64,000 nucleotides of DNA, from contig NC_020291.1 in NCBI RefSeq assembly GCF_000340885.1, positions 1,177,001 to 1,241,000 of the forward strand. Direction: 5' to 3'. Of the stretch, positions 36,132 to 44,713 are shown piece by piece. Below the pieces are notes generated by a model. That model did no database searches, was not told the DNA's origin, and saw only the letters and a program-made list of their open reading frames with translations. Position 1 is the first letter of the stretch. The number at the start of each line of letters is the position of its first letter. Source of the DNA: Clostridium saccharoperbutylacetonicum N1-4(HMT). GTDB lineage: Bacteria > Bacillota > Clostridia > Clostridiales > Clostridiaceae. A program made the translations under genes and the position numbers.

Positions 36132-36189
36132 CAAGATAAGTTATTCCTATATAGGTTCTAATAAAAATTGAATCCATTCAATATAAATA

Positions 36190-36503
36190 TATATATACAA
36201 TGCAAGAATATTATACTTATGTAAAACTTACCGAAATCAGATACATATTTATTACAGCAGACTAATGAAATTTTCGCTGGATGGGTTCTAAGTGGAAGGA
36301 TGCCCCATTTCTGCATGTTCCTAAAGTAAATTTATGACAAGCAGAAAATGGAACAACCTTCCACTAATAACCATCACGGCTTAATTTCATATGCCGCTTG
36401 CACAAATATGTATCAAATTTCTAGTGTAGTGTTACGATTATAATTTCTTAATGCTGCATGTATATTCCATTTATAAGTGTGATTATTAATTTGGATATCT
36501 ATA
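36190..36503 (+). mobile_element. Foldback (MITE-like) element, copy 3
   Basis: About 314 bp. The right terminus TTTGGATATCTATA (36490-36503) is intact; the left terminus has decayed (TATATATACAATGCAAGAAT). The interior folds: GAAATCAGATACAT with ATGTATCAAATTTC, GGTTCTAAGTGGAAGG with CCTTCCACTAATAACC, CCATTTCTGC with GCAGAAAATGG. Its centre is almost identical to the reverse complement of copy 4. It fills most of the gene-free 36132-36623 interval. The remaining bases hold short AATTGAG repeats and a terminator. Confidence 0.8.
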
Positions 36504-36542
36504 TTGAATGATTTAGCAATTAATTGAGAATTGAAAAATAAT

Positions 36543-36610
36543 AAAAATAGCTTTATGTATGCAATGAAGAAACTTTCATAGTTCTTAAAAGCACACATAA
36601 GGCTATTTTA
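36543..36610 (-). terminator. Terminator of the DUF2334 gene
   Basis: AAAATAGCTTTATGTATGC and GCACACATAAGGCTATTTT form a long imperfect stem with a large loop; a T run follows on the minus strand. Confidence 0.6.
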
Positions 36611-36623
36611 AATTTTTCTCACA

Positions 36624-38006
36624 TTATTTATCTAAAAGGTCATCAATATGAATAGTTGTATATTCATCTTCTTTAAGGGCCTTTGTAATTCTTTGAAGTG
36701 GTGAATTCTCATCATAAGTCACATTTAATTTATTTCCATCTGTATTAAATTTAATATAATCTATTTCTATAGATGGATGATAGAAAAAGCTGCTAAGGAC
36801 ATCAGGGTCATTTTTCTTCAATTTGTCAATTATAGAATCTGTATCAGCTAATATATCTGATACATAACCTAATGGGGTAGGAACAAATAAATTATAGTCA
36901 TTAGGTCTATAAATATTCTTTTTAGAATTATCATAAGGTTCAAATACAAATTGAAAATACTCGCTAATAATTTTCTTTTGCATTTCAGTATCCCTATAAT
37001 GAGGGCTTTCGTAGAAGGATATAGGAATGTTTAATGCACTAGCAGTATCAATTCCTTTTTCAATTACAGCTCTAGTTTCAGAAACTGTACTGTTTGTGTT
37101 TTTTGACATTTCTTCACCTACAGCACTTGATTCTTTACCAGATTGATGAGTATATCCATGCAAACCAATCTCTCCACCCTTGTTTATCATATAATCTAAT
37201 AAATTAACAAAGCCTACATTTACAATGTTATCATTTGTTAATAAGTCATTATCAAAATTAGCATCAGGTACTATAAATCTTGGTATCCAAGCTATATGGA
37301 ATTTTATACCATTTGAGTAAAGTAAATTAGACATAAGTTTTACTTTTACTTGGTTTTTATCTTCGAGATTGGAATATCCGCAGCCAAAGTCCTCAAATCG
37401 AATTAATGCAATTTTGTCACTATAGATCACTGAAGATTCTTCAGGAGTTTTGATTTTATTATTTAATAAGTTGATTTTTTTATTTTTAAAATCAAATACG
37501 GCAATTAAGTCAAAAAGTTCTTCAATATCAGATATTGAAATATAATCAGTTCCATTATAATTTAATACATTACCCCTAAGAGATCCCTTTTTAGAATTTC
37601 TTTCATAGGAATTTTCTGTTAAGGTAATAGTATTATCAGTATTATTAATTGAAAAAGAACCATTGGTTTTATTTAATGTATAATTTAGTTTAGTACAAAT
37701 AAAACTAAGTGGAATATAATAGCGTTGCGCTTTAAGAATAACAGGAACATTACTAATATTGTTTTCCTTTAAAATATTAAAGCTTATACTATCAATTTTA
37801 GTTATAGGCTTGTCCACAAATTTAAGTTTGGGAGTATATGTACTTTTGAAATTGTCTTCTGGAAGTAAGTTTGAATATAGTGTCTTATTAACAATGGTTA
37901 GATTTTTTTTAAAAAAATTGAAATAAGAAAGGATATTATAGAAAGTAAATAGAAATAAAATTAATGCTAAAAACGAAAATAAAAGTGGTTTAAATTTTCT
38001 GTGCAT
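36624..38006 (-). CDS. DUF2334 polysaccharide-deacetylase-like membrane-anchored protein
   Basis: 460 aa. An N-terminal signal anchor (about 9-30) is followed by a copper-amine-oxidase-N-like stalk domain (about 70-180, ILKAQRYYIPLSFICTKLNYTLN, YNGTDYISISDIEELFDL). The DUF2334 domain (about 190-455) is a NodB-type barrel relative: IALIRFEDFG at the first metal Asp position, GGEIGLHGYTHQ for the His pair and FYESPHYRD. Such proteins are thought to act on surface polysaccharide; the substrate is unknown. AAAAGGAGCG precedes the ATG. It is probably monocistronic. Confidence 0.85.
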   Translation of the reverse strand: MHRKFKPLLFSFLALILFLFTFYNILSYFNFFKKNLTIVNKTLYSNLLPEDNFKSTYTPKLKFVDKPITKIDSISFNILKENNISNVPVILKAQRYYIPLSFICTKLNYTLNKTNGSFSINNTDNTITLTENSYERNSKKGSLRGNVLNYNGTDYISISDIEELFDLIAVFDFKNKKINLLNNKIKTPEESSVIYSDKIALIRFEDFGCGYSNLEDKNQVKVKLMSNLLYSNGIKFHIAWIPRFIVPDANFDNDLLTNDNIVNVGFVNLLDYMINKGGEIGLHGYTHQSGKESSAVGEEMSKNTNSTVSETRAVIEKGIDTASALNIPISFYESPHYRDTEMQKKIISEYFQFVFEPYDNSKKNIYRPNDYNLFVPTPLGYVSDILADTDSIIDKLKKNDPDVLSSFFYHPSIEIDYIKFNTDGNKLNVTYDENSPLQRITKALKEDEYTTIHIDDLLDK

Positions 38007-38221
38007 TGTTTTTTCGCTCCTTTTAAGTATGTGTAAATTACGCTTGTAAGAAAATTATACCATCAATTTAGATCAATTAAACGTTTAGAATGTTAAATTT
38101 AAGTTAAAAATAACTCAAAACGTTGACAAAATTATGGAAGTGGTATATTGGAGATTAGGATTGTAATATACTATGGAATAGTTCTAAACTCATTTAGTGC
38201 TAAAATGTAATATAATTCTTA

Positions 38222-38250
38222 TTGACAAAATAAATACTTTAGTATTATTC
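38222..38250 (+). promoter_or_regulatory. Promoter of the ZTP riboswitch-pfl unit
   Basis: TTGACA (38222-38227), 17-base spacer, TTATTC (38245-38250), ending 16 bases before the aptamer. An additional TTGACA at 38123 could be a second promoter. Otherwise 38007-38221 of this gene-free interval shows nothing definite. Confidence 0.6.
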
Positions 38251-38266
38251 TTATAGTAAGATATTT

Positions 38267-38363
38267 AGTCATATGACTGACGGAAGTGGGTTTACCACAT
38301 GAAGTATGACTATTAATAAGCCGACCGTCTGGGCAAAAAAGCCTGGATTGTAGGCTTTTTTTA
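38267..38363 (+). promoter_or_regulatory. ZTP (pfl-motif) riboswitch with expression-platform terminator
   Basis: P1 is AGTCATA (38267-38273) with TATGACT (38305-38311). P2 is GTGG/CCAC inside GTGGGTTTACCAC. The conserved 3' domain reads CCGACCGTCTGGGCA. GACGG (38279-38283) pairs with CCGTC (38325-38329), giving the pseudoknot of the class. A hairpin AAAAAGCCT/AGGCTTTTTTT follows directly. ZTP/ZMP accumulates when 10-formyl-THF is short; binding should prevent termination and turn on the downstream pyruvate formate-lyase, which makes formate for one-carbon units. Confidence 0.88.
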
Positions 38364-38528
38364 TATAAAAATGGGGAAAAGTTAATCATATTAAAATATA
38401 TGAAAAGTGTTATTGATTGAGAATTATTTTCATTGACAGAAAGGAGAGGCTAAGTATACAATATTAGTATGAATTAAAAATATGATTAGATAGATTAGTA
38501 TTTTTTATTATATTAGGAGGAGATAATT

Positions 38529-40757
38529 ATGTTTAAACAATGGGAAGGCTTTAAAGAAGGAACTTGGCAAGAAGGAATAGATGTAAGGAACTTTATACAA
38601 AAAAATTATAAATTATACGAAGGTGATTCAAGCTTCTTAGAAGATAAAACTGAAAAGACAAGTAAAGTGTGGGAAAAAGCCTATGCTCTTATAGTTGAAG
38701 AAGTTAAAAAAGGAATAATTGATGTTGCGACAGATAGAGTATCAGGAATTGATAACTACGAAGCAGGATATATTGATAAAGATAATGAAGTTATAGTTGG
38801 ACTTCAAACAGATGCACCACTAAAGAGAATAGTAAATCCATTTGGTGGACTTAGAATGGTTCAAAGTTCCTTAAAGGAATATGGCTATGAATTAGATCCA
38901 GAAATAGAAAAGCATTTTTCTAAGTACAGAAAAACTCATAATGAAGGAGTTTTTGATGGATATACAAAAGAAATCAGAGCAGCAAGAAGTGCAGGTCTTT
39001 TAACAGGACTTCCAGATGCTTATGGAAGAGGAAGAATAATAGGAGATTATAGAAGAGTAGCTCTTTATGGAATTGATTATTTAATAGAAGAAAAGAAAAG
39101 AGATTTAGATAATTTAAATGGAGATATGCTTGATGAATTGGTAAGAAAAAGAGAAGAAGTGTCAATGCAAATCAGAGCTTTAAGTGAAATTAAATCTATG
39201 GCAACTAAATATGGGATAGATATATCAAAACCAGCTGCAAATGCAAAAGAAGCAGCTCAACATTTATATTTTGGATATTTAGCAGGAATTAAAGAAAACA
39301 ATGGAGCAGCAACTTCTTTTGGAAGAACTTCAACCTTCTTAGATATATATCTTGAAAGAGATCTAGAAGCGGGAGTTATAACAGAAAAAGAAGCTCAAGA
39401 AATTGTAGATCAATTAATTATAAAATTAAGATTGGTTAGACACTTAAGAACTCCAGAATACAATGAATTATTTGGTGGGGATCCTACATGGGTAACAGAA
39501 TCAATTGGCGGAATGGGAATAAGTGGTAAGTCACTTGTAACTAAGAACTCTTTTAGATATCTTCATACTTTAATTAATCTTGGAACTTCAGCAGAACCAA
39601 ACTTAACAGTTTTATGGTCAGATAAGTTACCAGAAAACTTTAAGAAGTATTGTGCAGAAATTTCAATAAAAACAGATTCTATTCAATATGAAAATGATGA
39701 AGTTATGAGACCAGTTTATGGTGATGATTATGCCATAGCATGTTGTGTATCAGCTATGAAGGTAGGCATACAAATGCAATTCTTTGGAGCTAGAGCGAAT
39801 ATTGCTAAATCACTTTTATATGCAATTAATGGTGGAGTAGATGAATTAAAGGGAATTAAGGTTATACCAGGAATTGAACCAATAAAAGATGAGATTTTAG
39901 ACTTTAAGAAGGTTAAAGAAAATTATAATAAAGTATTAGAATATGTTGCAAAGGTTTATGTAGATACAATGAACGTAATTCACTTTATGCATGATAAATA
40001 TGCTTATGAAGCAGGGCAAATGGCACTTCATGATACAGCAGTAGAAAGATTAATGGCTTTTGGAATAGCAGGTCTTTCAGTAGCTATAGATTCCTTGTCA
40101 GCAATAAAATTTGCAAAGGTTAAGCCAATCAGAAATGAAGCAGGTATAACAGTAGACTTTGAAGTTGAAGGTGATTTCCCTAAGTACGGAAATGATGATG
40201 ATAGAGCAGATGATTTAGGTGTTGAATTAGTTACTAGATTCTCAAATGAACTTAAGAAACATCCTTTATACAGAAATGCAAAACACACATTATCAGCATT
40301 AACAATAACTTCAAATGTTATGTATGGAAAGAAAACAGGAACAACTCCGGATGGAAGAAAGAAAGGTGAACCATTAGCACCAGGAGCAAATCCAATGCAT
40401 GGAAGAGATATAAATGGAGCATTAGCATCATTAAATTCAGTGGCTAAGATACCATATAATGAAATCTGTCAGGATGGAGTGTCAAATACTTTTTCAATAG
40501 TACCAGATGCCTTGGGAAAAGATGAAAATCAAAAAATTACTAACCTAGTAGCAATACTAGATGGATATTTTGTACAAGGAGCACATCACTTAAATGTTAA
40601 TGTTCTTAATAGACAAACCTTGATTGATGCAATGGAAAATCCAGATAAATATCCAACTTTAACAATAAGAGTTTCAGGATATGCTGTTAACTTTAGCAGA
40701 TTATCTAAGGAACAACAATTAGAAGTTATAAGTAGAACTTTCCATGAAAGCATTTAA
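38529..40757 (+). CDS. pflB: Formate C-acetyltransferase (pyruvate formate-lyase)
   Basis: A 742-aa glycyl-radical enzyme splitting pyruvate with CoA into acetyl-CoA and formate. The active-site cysteine pair is Cys405-Cys406 (AIACCVSAM) and the radical glycine is Gly717 in RVSGYA; both are intact and the length is normal. AGGAGGAG precedes the ATG. The ZTP riboswitch upstream implies its main job is formate supply for purine/folate metabolism rather than bulk fermentation. The activating enzyme gene pflA, usually adjacent, is not found next to it in this window. Confidence 0.97.
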   Translation: MFKQWEGFKEGTWQEGIDVRNFIQKNYKLYEGDSSFLEDKTEKTSKVWEKAYALIVEEVKKGIIDVATDRVSGIDNYEAGYIDKDNEVIVGLQTDAPLKRIVNPFGGLRMVQSSLKEYGYELDPEIEKHFSKYRKTHNEGVFDGYTKEIRAARSAGLLTGLPDAYGRGRIIGDYRRVALYGIDYLIEEKKRDLDNLNGDMLDELVRKREEVSMQIRALSEIKSMATKYGIDISKPAANAKEAAQHLYFGYLAGIKENNGAATSFGRTSTFLDIYLERDLEAGVITEKEAQEIVDQLIIKLRLVRHLRTPEYNELFGGDPTWVTESIGGMGISGKSLVTKNSFRYLHTLINLGTSAEPNLTVLWSDKLPENFKKYCAEISIKTDSIQYENDEVMRPVYGDDYAIACCVSAMKVGIQMQFFGARANIAKSLLYAINGGVDELKGIKVIPGIEPIKDEILDFKKVKENYNKVLEYVAKVYVDTMNVIHFMHDKYAYEAGQMALHDTAVERLMAFGIAGLSVAIDSLSAIKFAKVKPIRNEAGITVDFEVEGDFPKYGNDDDRADDLGVELVTRFSNELKKHPLYRNAKHTLSALTITSNVMYGKKTGTTPDGRKKGEPLAPGANPMHGRDINGALASLNSVAKIPYNEICQDGVSNTFSIVPDALGKDENQKITNLVAILDGYFVQGAHHLNVNVLNRQTLIDAMENPDKYPTLTIRVSGYAVNFSRLSKEQQLEVISRTFHESI

Positions 40758-40759
40758 GA

Positions 40760-40910
40760 CAGTTATCAGTTAACAGTGCAGTAGTTTACAGTTGAGGAGG
40801 AAATCCATTAAGGGATTTCTGAAATATATGTGTATGAAGAAAAGCTTAGGGCTTTTCTTCATGTACTTTACATAAGTAATTGTAAATTGTAACTTGTAAA
40901 CTGTGAACTG
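40760..40910. repeat. Palindromic spacer after pfl, copy 5
   Basis: Arms CAGTTAACAGTG/TTTACAGTTGAGG and GTAAACTGTGAACTG enclose two hairpins: AAATCCATTAAGGGATTT (40801-40818) and a TGAAGAAAAGC/GCTTTTCTTCA stem (40834-40861). The inverted counterpart with the same order of parts lies at 43470-43554. Confidence 0.75.
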
Positions 40911-40911
40911 A

Positions 40912-40956
40912 AAAAGACTATAGGAACATAATATTTATGTTCCTATAGTCTTTCTC
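40912..40956. terminator. Terminator between pfl and rubredoxin
   Basis: An 18-base perfect stem, AAAGACTATAGGAACATA (40913-40930) with TATGTTCCTATAGTCTTT (40936-40953), and T-rich sequence after it; suited to both convergent genes. Confidence 0.9.
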
Positions 40957-41035
40957 TTTAGGATTTAGTTAGATAGAATAATTAGAATTGCAATTGGGTT
41001 TTATTAATAACTAAGTAAAACATTTACAATAGAAA

Positions 41036-41197
41036 TCATTCAAGCATAGAAAAATTATCTTTGTTAAAAGAACAAATAGGACACACCCAACAATCAGGCA
41101 AATCATTAAAATCTACATAAGGTTCAATGCCACCATCAGGGTCACCAAGTTTTGGGTCATAAATATATCCGCATACTTCACAAACATATTTTTCCAT
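41036..41197 (-). CDS. Rubredoxin
   Basis: A 53-aa one-iron electron carrier: [15 protein letters not shown], then DPDGGIEP and [14 protein letters not shown]. The CX2C pairs CEVC and CPIC bind the iron. The second knuckle is CPICS rather than the usual CPxCG, and the preceding Asp-Trp pair has become Cys-Trp, a mild deviation. GAGGTGAT lies just before the ATG. It stands alone between terminator and exonuclease gene. In clostridia rubredoxins feed oxygen- and peroxide-reducing proteins; the partner is not nearby. Confidence 0.93.
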   Translation of the reverse strand: MEKYVCEVCGYIYDPKLGDPDGGIEPYVDFNDLPDCWVCPICSFNKDNFSMLE

Positions 41198-41362
41198 ATA
41201 ATCACCTCATTAATATTTTAAACAAGACTAACATAGATTAAAATTGCCTAATTTAAAGTCAATAAAATAGAAAATCATGGATAGTCAATAAATTATAATA
41301 TATTATATGCTTTTATTAATGAGGTGTTAACAATAAAAATATAGATTTAAATTTTATCTTAG

Positions 41363-41986
41363 TTATTTTCTATCAGAAGCTTTTAGAAGATTTGAAAAAT
41401 AGCCTTTTGGGAAATGGCCTTTTTTTAAGCCTTCTATTACAGTTAAATAAGTTGCAGCTGTATCAAATCTAGCATCATGATAATTTCCACTACCTTCAAA
41501 CAATTTTTCAGAGGTTTCGGCAATTTGAGTGCTTGAAATATTGAGCCATTCAATCACTTCTGATAGTTTAGGATTTTTAATTTCACCATTAGCTTTTGGA
41601 ATTCTGCATATGTCTCTATAATAAGCCATTGTACAGAAAACATTTTTAGGAATAAAATCTTCACCTAATAATGATAACTCATGTTTTAAAAATCTAATAT
41701 CAAAATTAACATTATGTCCAATTATGAAATCAGAATTTATAAAATCATCAATAAATTCTGGAACTAAATCTTCAAAATATCGCCCATTTGATAAATCGTA
41801 TAGTTTTTCAAGGGAAAAACCATGTATTTCTTCAGCAGAAGGATCCATTTCTTCTACTGTAAAGAAAAAGTTTCTGCCAGTTGTCACTTGAGGTTTTACA
41901 CTAGCATCAACAGTTATATAGCTTAGTTGGCAGATGCTTCCTGGCTTTATGCTAGTAGTTTCTGTATCAAAAAATAGTAATTTCAT
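41363..41986 (-). CDS. DnaQ-like 3'-5' exonuclease
   Basis: 207 aa from the ATG at 41986, which has GGAGGT 9 bases upstream; the longer frame to 42010 lacks a site. The DEDDh motifs are Asp7/Glu9 (FFDTETTS), IIGHNVNFDIRFL and YHDARFDTAATY with the catalytic His and last Asp. This is the epsilon/RNase T-type exonuclease fold without a polymerase domain, so it could be a proofreading or DNA/RNA turnover enzyme; the substrate is not defined by sequence. Confidence 0.9.
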   Translation of the reverse strand: MKLLFFDTETTSIKPGSICQLSYITVDASVKPQVTTGRNFFFTVEEMDPSAEEIHGFSLEKLYDLSNGRYFEDLVPEFIDDFINSDFIIGHNVNFDIRFLKHELSLLGEDFIPKNVFCTMAYYRDICRIPKANGEIKNPKLSEVIEWLNISSTQIAETSEKLFEGSGNYHDARFDTAATYLTVIEGLKKGHFPKGYFSNLLKASDRK

Positions 41987-42203
41987 TAAAGTGTACCTCC
42001 ATCTTTGCAAGAAGGATATTTAAAAATATAAACATCCAAGTTATAAATTAATTATTATATGGTTAAATTTAATTATATAGTATTTACGAAAAAATTCAAT
42101 TGAGTTATAATTGATAATAACTATTAATTAATAAAAAGTTTTATATATTGTTTAAATATATTCAGCCATAAATTTAATTGGGAAAGGTTTAGTCTAATTA
42201 TAA

Positions 42204-42232
42204 TTGACAAGAAATGATCGATAATTTAATAT
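42204..42232 (+). promoter_or_regulatory. ldh promoter
   Basis: TTGACA (42204-42209), 17-base spacer, TAATAT (42227-42232), about 45 bases before the start. A TAATTGCAATATATA motif follows directly at 42236-42250; no clear Rex operator was seen. Confidence 0.75.
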
Positions 42233-42277
42233 TTGTAATTGCAATATATAATTGCATAACTTAAGGAGGAATTAATA

Positions 42278-43231
42278 ATGATTGATAGAAAACGTAAAAT
42301 ATCTGTAATAGGAGCTGGATTTGTAGGAGCAACAGCAGCTTATGCTTTGATGAATAGTGGAGTGGCAACAGAAATATGTTTATTTGATATAAATATGGAT
42401 AAAGCTATGGGAGAAGTAATGGATTTAGTTCATGGTACATCCTTTGTAAAGCCAGTAAGTATTTATGCAGGAAGTATTGAAGAAACTAAGGATTCAGATA
42501 TTGTAATAATTACAGCAGGCGCAGCTCAAAAGGAAGGGGAAACAAGATTAGACTTAATTGAAAAAAACTATAAAATATTTAAAAGTTTTGTTCCACAAAT
42601 AGCAGCGGCAAGTCCAAATGCAATTTTATTAGTTGTATCTAACCCTTGTGATGTATTAGCATATATAACATATAAATTATCTGGGTTCCCTAGGGAAAGA
42701 GTTATTGCATCAGGTACAGTGTTAGATTCATCAAGATTAAAATATGTCGTAGGAAAGTATTTTAATGTAAATAACAATGATATTCATGCATATGTTTTAG
42801 GGGAGCATGGGGATAGTGAAGTTGTTAGCTGGAGTACAGCAAGTATAGCAGGTGGAACATTAGATGAGTATGCTGATAAATTTGACTTAGAATGGGATGA
42901 ACAAGTGAAGGCAGTAATTGAAAATGATGTTAAAAATGCTGCTTATGAAATAATATCTAGAAAGAATGCAACTTATTTTGCAGTGGCATTAGCTGTAAAC
43001 AGAATAGTTGAAGCTATTTTAAGAGATGAAAATGCAATTTTAACTGTATCATGTTTAATGCAAGGTGAGTATGGAATTGATGATGTATATCTTGCGGTAC
43101 CAACAATTGTTAATAGCACAGGAGTTGTAGGAATTGTAAATCCAGTGATAAAAGATGCTGAAGAGTTAGGAAAATTACAAGAATCAGCAAAGGTATTAAA
43201 GGAACACATAAAGAAAGTTATTCCTAATTAA
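42278..43231 (+). CDS. ldh: L-lactate dehydrogenase
   Basis: 317 aa; reduces pyruvate to L-lactate with NADH. The NAD loop VIGAGFVGAT begins at about residue 10, followed by TAGAAQKEGETR (substrate loop Arg), SNPCDVL and the catalytic GEHGDSE with His. LDH-type rather than malate-type residues (Gln in AAQKEGE) support lactate. AAGGAGGAA precedes the ATG. It is monocistronic and regenerates NAD during sugar fermentation, an alternative to the Pfl route encoded nearby. Confidence 0.96.
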   Translation: MIDRKRKISVIGAGFVGATAAYALMNSGVATEICLFDINMDKAMGEVMDLVHGTSFVKPVSIYAGSIEETKDSDIVIITAGAAQKEGETRLDLIEKNYKIFKSFVPQIAAASPNAILLVVSNPCDVLAYITYKLSGFPRERVIASGTVLDSSRLKYVVGKYFNVNNNDIHAYVLGEHGDSEVVSWSTASIAGGTLDEYADKFDLEWDEQVKAVIENDVKNAAYEIISRKNATYFAVALAVNRIVEAILRDENAILTVSCLMQGEYGIDDVYLAVPTIVNSTGVVGIVNPVIKDAEELGKLQESAKVLKEHIKKVIPN

Positions 43232-43555
43232 TGATATATATTGCAATTATATTAATGTTAAATGCTCAATGATAAACCAAGGTTAATTTCCATTGGAAAT
43301 CTTTAAGTGCTGAACTGCAATATATATAATAAAAATTAGTAAAGTGTGATAAGTGACAAGGCGATGATAATTTTCTGAAAATATGTTTAGGAATATTCAC
43401 TCAATCTCACAACTTATCTCATATATATTCAATTAAAGATGTAGTCTTTACATTTAATAATGTAAAGAGTAAGAAGAAAAGCTTAAGGCTTTTCTTCTTA
43501 GACATATATATTTTAGAAATCCCCTAATGGATTTCTACCTCAACTGTAAACTTAA
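43232..43555. repeat. Gene-free interval with palindromic spacer, copy 6
   Basis: 324 bases without a gene. 43235-43249 (TATATATTGCAATTA) is the inverse of the motif at 42236-42250 upstream of ldh. 43470-43554 is the inverted counterpart of the spacer at 40760: a TAAGAAGAAAAGC/GCTTTTCTTCTTA hairpin (43470-43500), AGAAATCC/GGATTTCT (43515-43536) and CAACTGTAAACTTA. The first hairpin has T-rich flanks and may terminate ldh. The middle, 43260-43440, shows nothing recognisable. Confidence 0.65.
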
Positions 43556-44524
43556 TTACATTCCTTTAAAGCTTATTTCCCCAGTAAGTACTGCTTTTTC
43601 ATTTCCTTGACTATCCTTCACAATAAGATCTCCAGCATCAGATAGAGAAACACAAGTGACTATTTCTTCTTTATTATATGTAATTAATTTTGCTTGCTTT
43701 CCCAATATATTAGAATTATTTCTGCAAATTGAAATTGTCTCAGAAAGATCAAGATGATTCACAAATCTTAAATACAATTTTTCAAAATGGTTTAAAAAAC
43801 TAGACAGTATTTCTGTTCTACTAAATTGTTTATTAAATTCAATTTTTAAAGATGTAGCAATAGAATTTGTATCATCATTAAAATCATCTCTATTTATATT
43901 AATGTTCATGCCAATGCCCAATACTAAATAATGAACGCTATCCATATCACATTTCATTTCTGCTAATATGCCACATAGCTTTTTGCCATTTAAATGTATA
44001 TCATTAGGCCATTTTATATTTACATCAATGTTAAGGTCTTTCAAGGTCTTATATACAGAAGCAGCAGCTATTTGAGTTATTTTAGGTGCTTCCATAGGAG
44101 AAATATTCGGCCTTAATACTAAAGTGAACCAAAGACCACCATTTGGAGAAACCCACTCACGATTGAATCGTCCACTTCCAAGTGTTTGTTTCTCAGCAAC
44201 TATCAAGCTTCCAGTCTCAACATTTTGCTGTGCAAGCTCTTTAGCTTTAATATTTGTAGAATCTATTTCAGTAAAATATACTATATTTTTACCAATTTGT
44301 GATGTTTCAAGTAATGATATTACTTTACTTTTATCTATCAAATCTGGAGATGATAATAATTTATAGCCTTTCTTAGATACTCCTTCTATAATATAACCTT
44401 TAGCTTTTAAATTATTAATATGCTTCCAAATAGCAGTTCTTGATACCTGCAAAGTTGAACTTAAAATCTCACCAGAAATATAGTCATCAGCATTTTTTAG
44501 TTCATTTAATATTTTTTCTTCCAT
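43556..44524 (-). CDS. birA: Bifunctional biotin ligase / biotin repressor BirA
   Basis: 322 aa. An N-terminal winged helix (about 1-62, SRTAIWKHINNLKAKGY) is followed by the biotin protein ligase domain with STNIKAKELA, the biotinyl-AMP loop GSGRFNREW, KWPNDIHLNGKKLCGIL and GIGMNINI, and a C-terminal SH3-like domain. The HTH means it should also repress biotin synthesis or uptake genes, none of which are in the window. It charges biotin carboxylases. An AGGAGGTA site stands before the ATG. Confidence 0.96.
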   Translation of the reverse strand: MEEKILNELKNADDYISGEILSSTLQVSRTAIWKHINNLKAKGYIIEGVSKKGYKLLSSPDLIDKSKVISLLETSQIGKNIVYFTEIDSTNIKAKELAQQNVETGSLIVAEKQTLGSGRFNREWVSPNGGLWFTLVLRPNISPMEAPKITQIAAASVYKTLKDLNIDVNIKWPNDIHLNGKKLCGILAEMKCDMDSVHYLVLGIGMNININRDDFNDDTNSIATSLKIEFNKQFSRTEILSSFLNHFEKLYLRFVNHLDLSETISICRNNSNILGKQAKLITYNKEEIVTCVSLSDAGDLIVKDSQGNEKAVLTGEISFKGM

Positions 44525-44622
44525 AAAGTAATACCTCCTAAAATTGATTATAACATAATAATATTTGATTATATGTAAAAATTAAGTCTGAAGGAGAATA
44601 AATTGCAGGAAAAATCACCTTA

Positions 44623-44651
44623 TTGTAATATAAATAAAAATAATATATAAT
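44623..44651 (+). promoter_or_regulatory. Promoter of the phosphodiester glycosidase-like gene
   Basis: TTGTAA (44623-44628), 17-base spacer, TATAAT (44646-44651). Confidence 0.65.
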
Positions 44652-44713
44652 AGGGTTTGGTATAATTTAAATAAACGTCAGTATTTAAGGCGTTTTTTAG
44701 AGAGGATAGCAAA

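Noticed and set aside
36413..36598. Minus-strand 61-aa ORF
   Set aside because: Made of foldback element and terminator sequence; no ribosome binding site.
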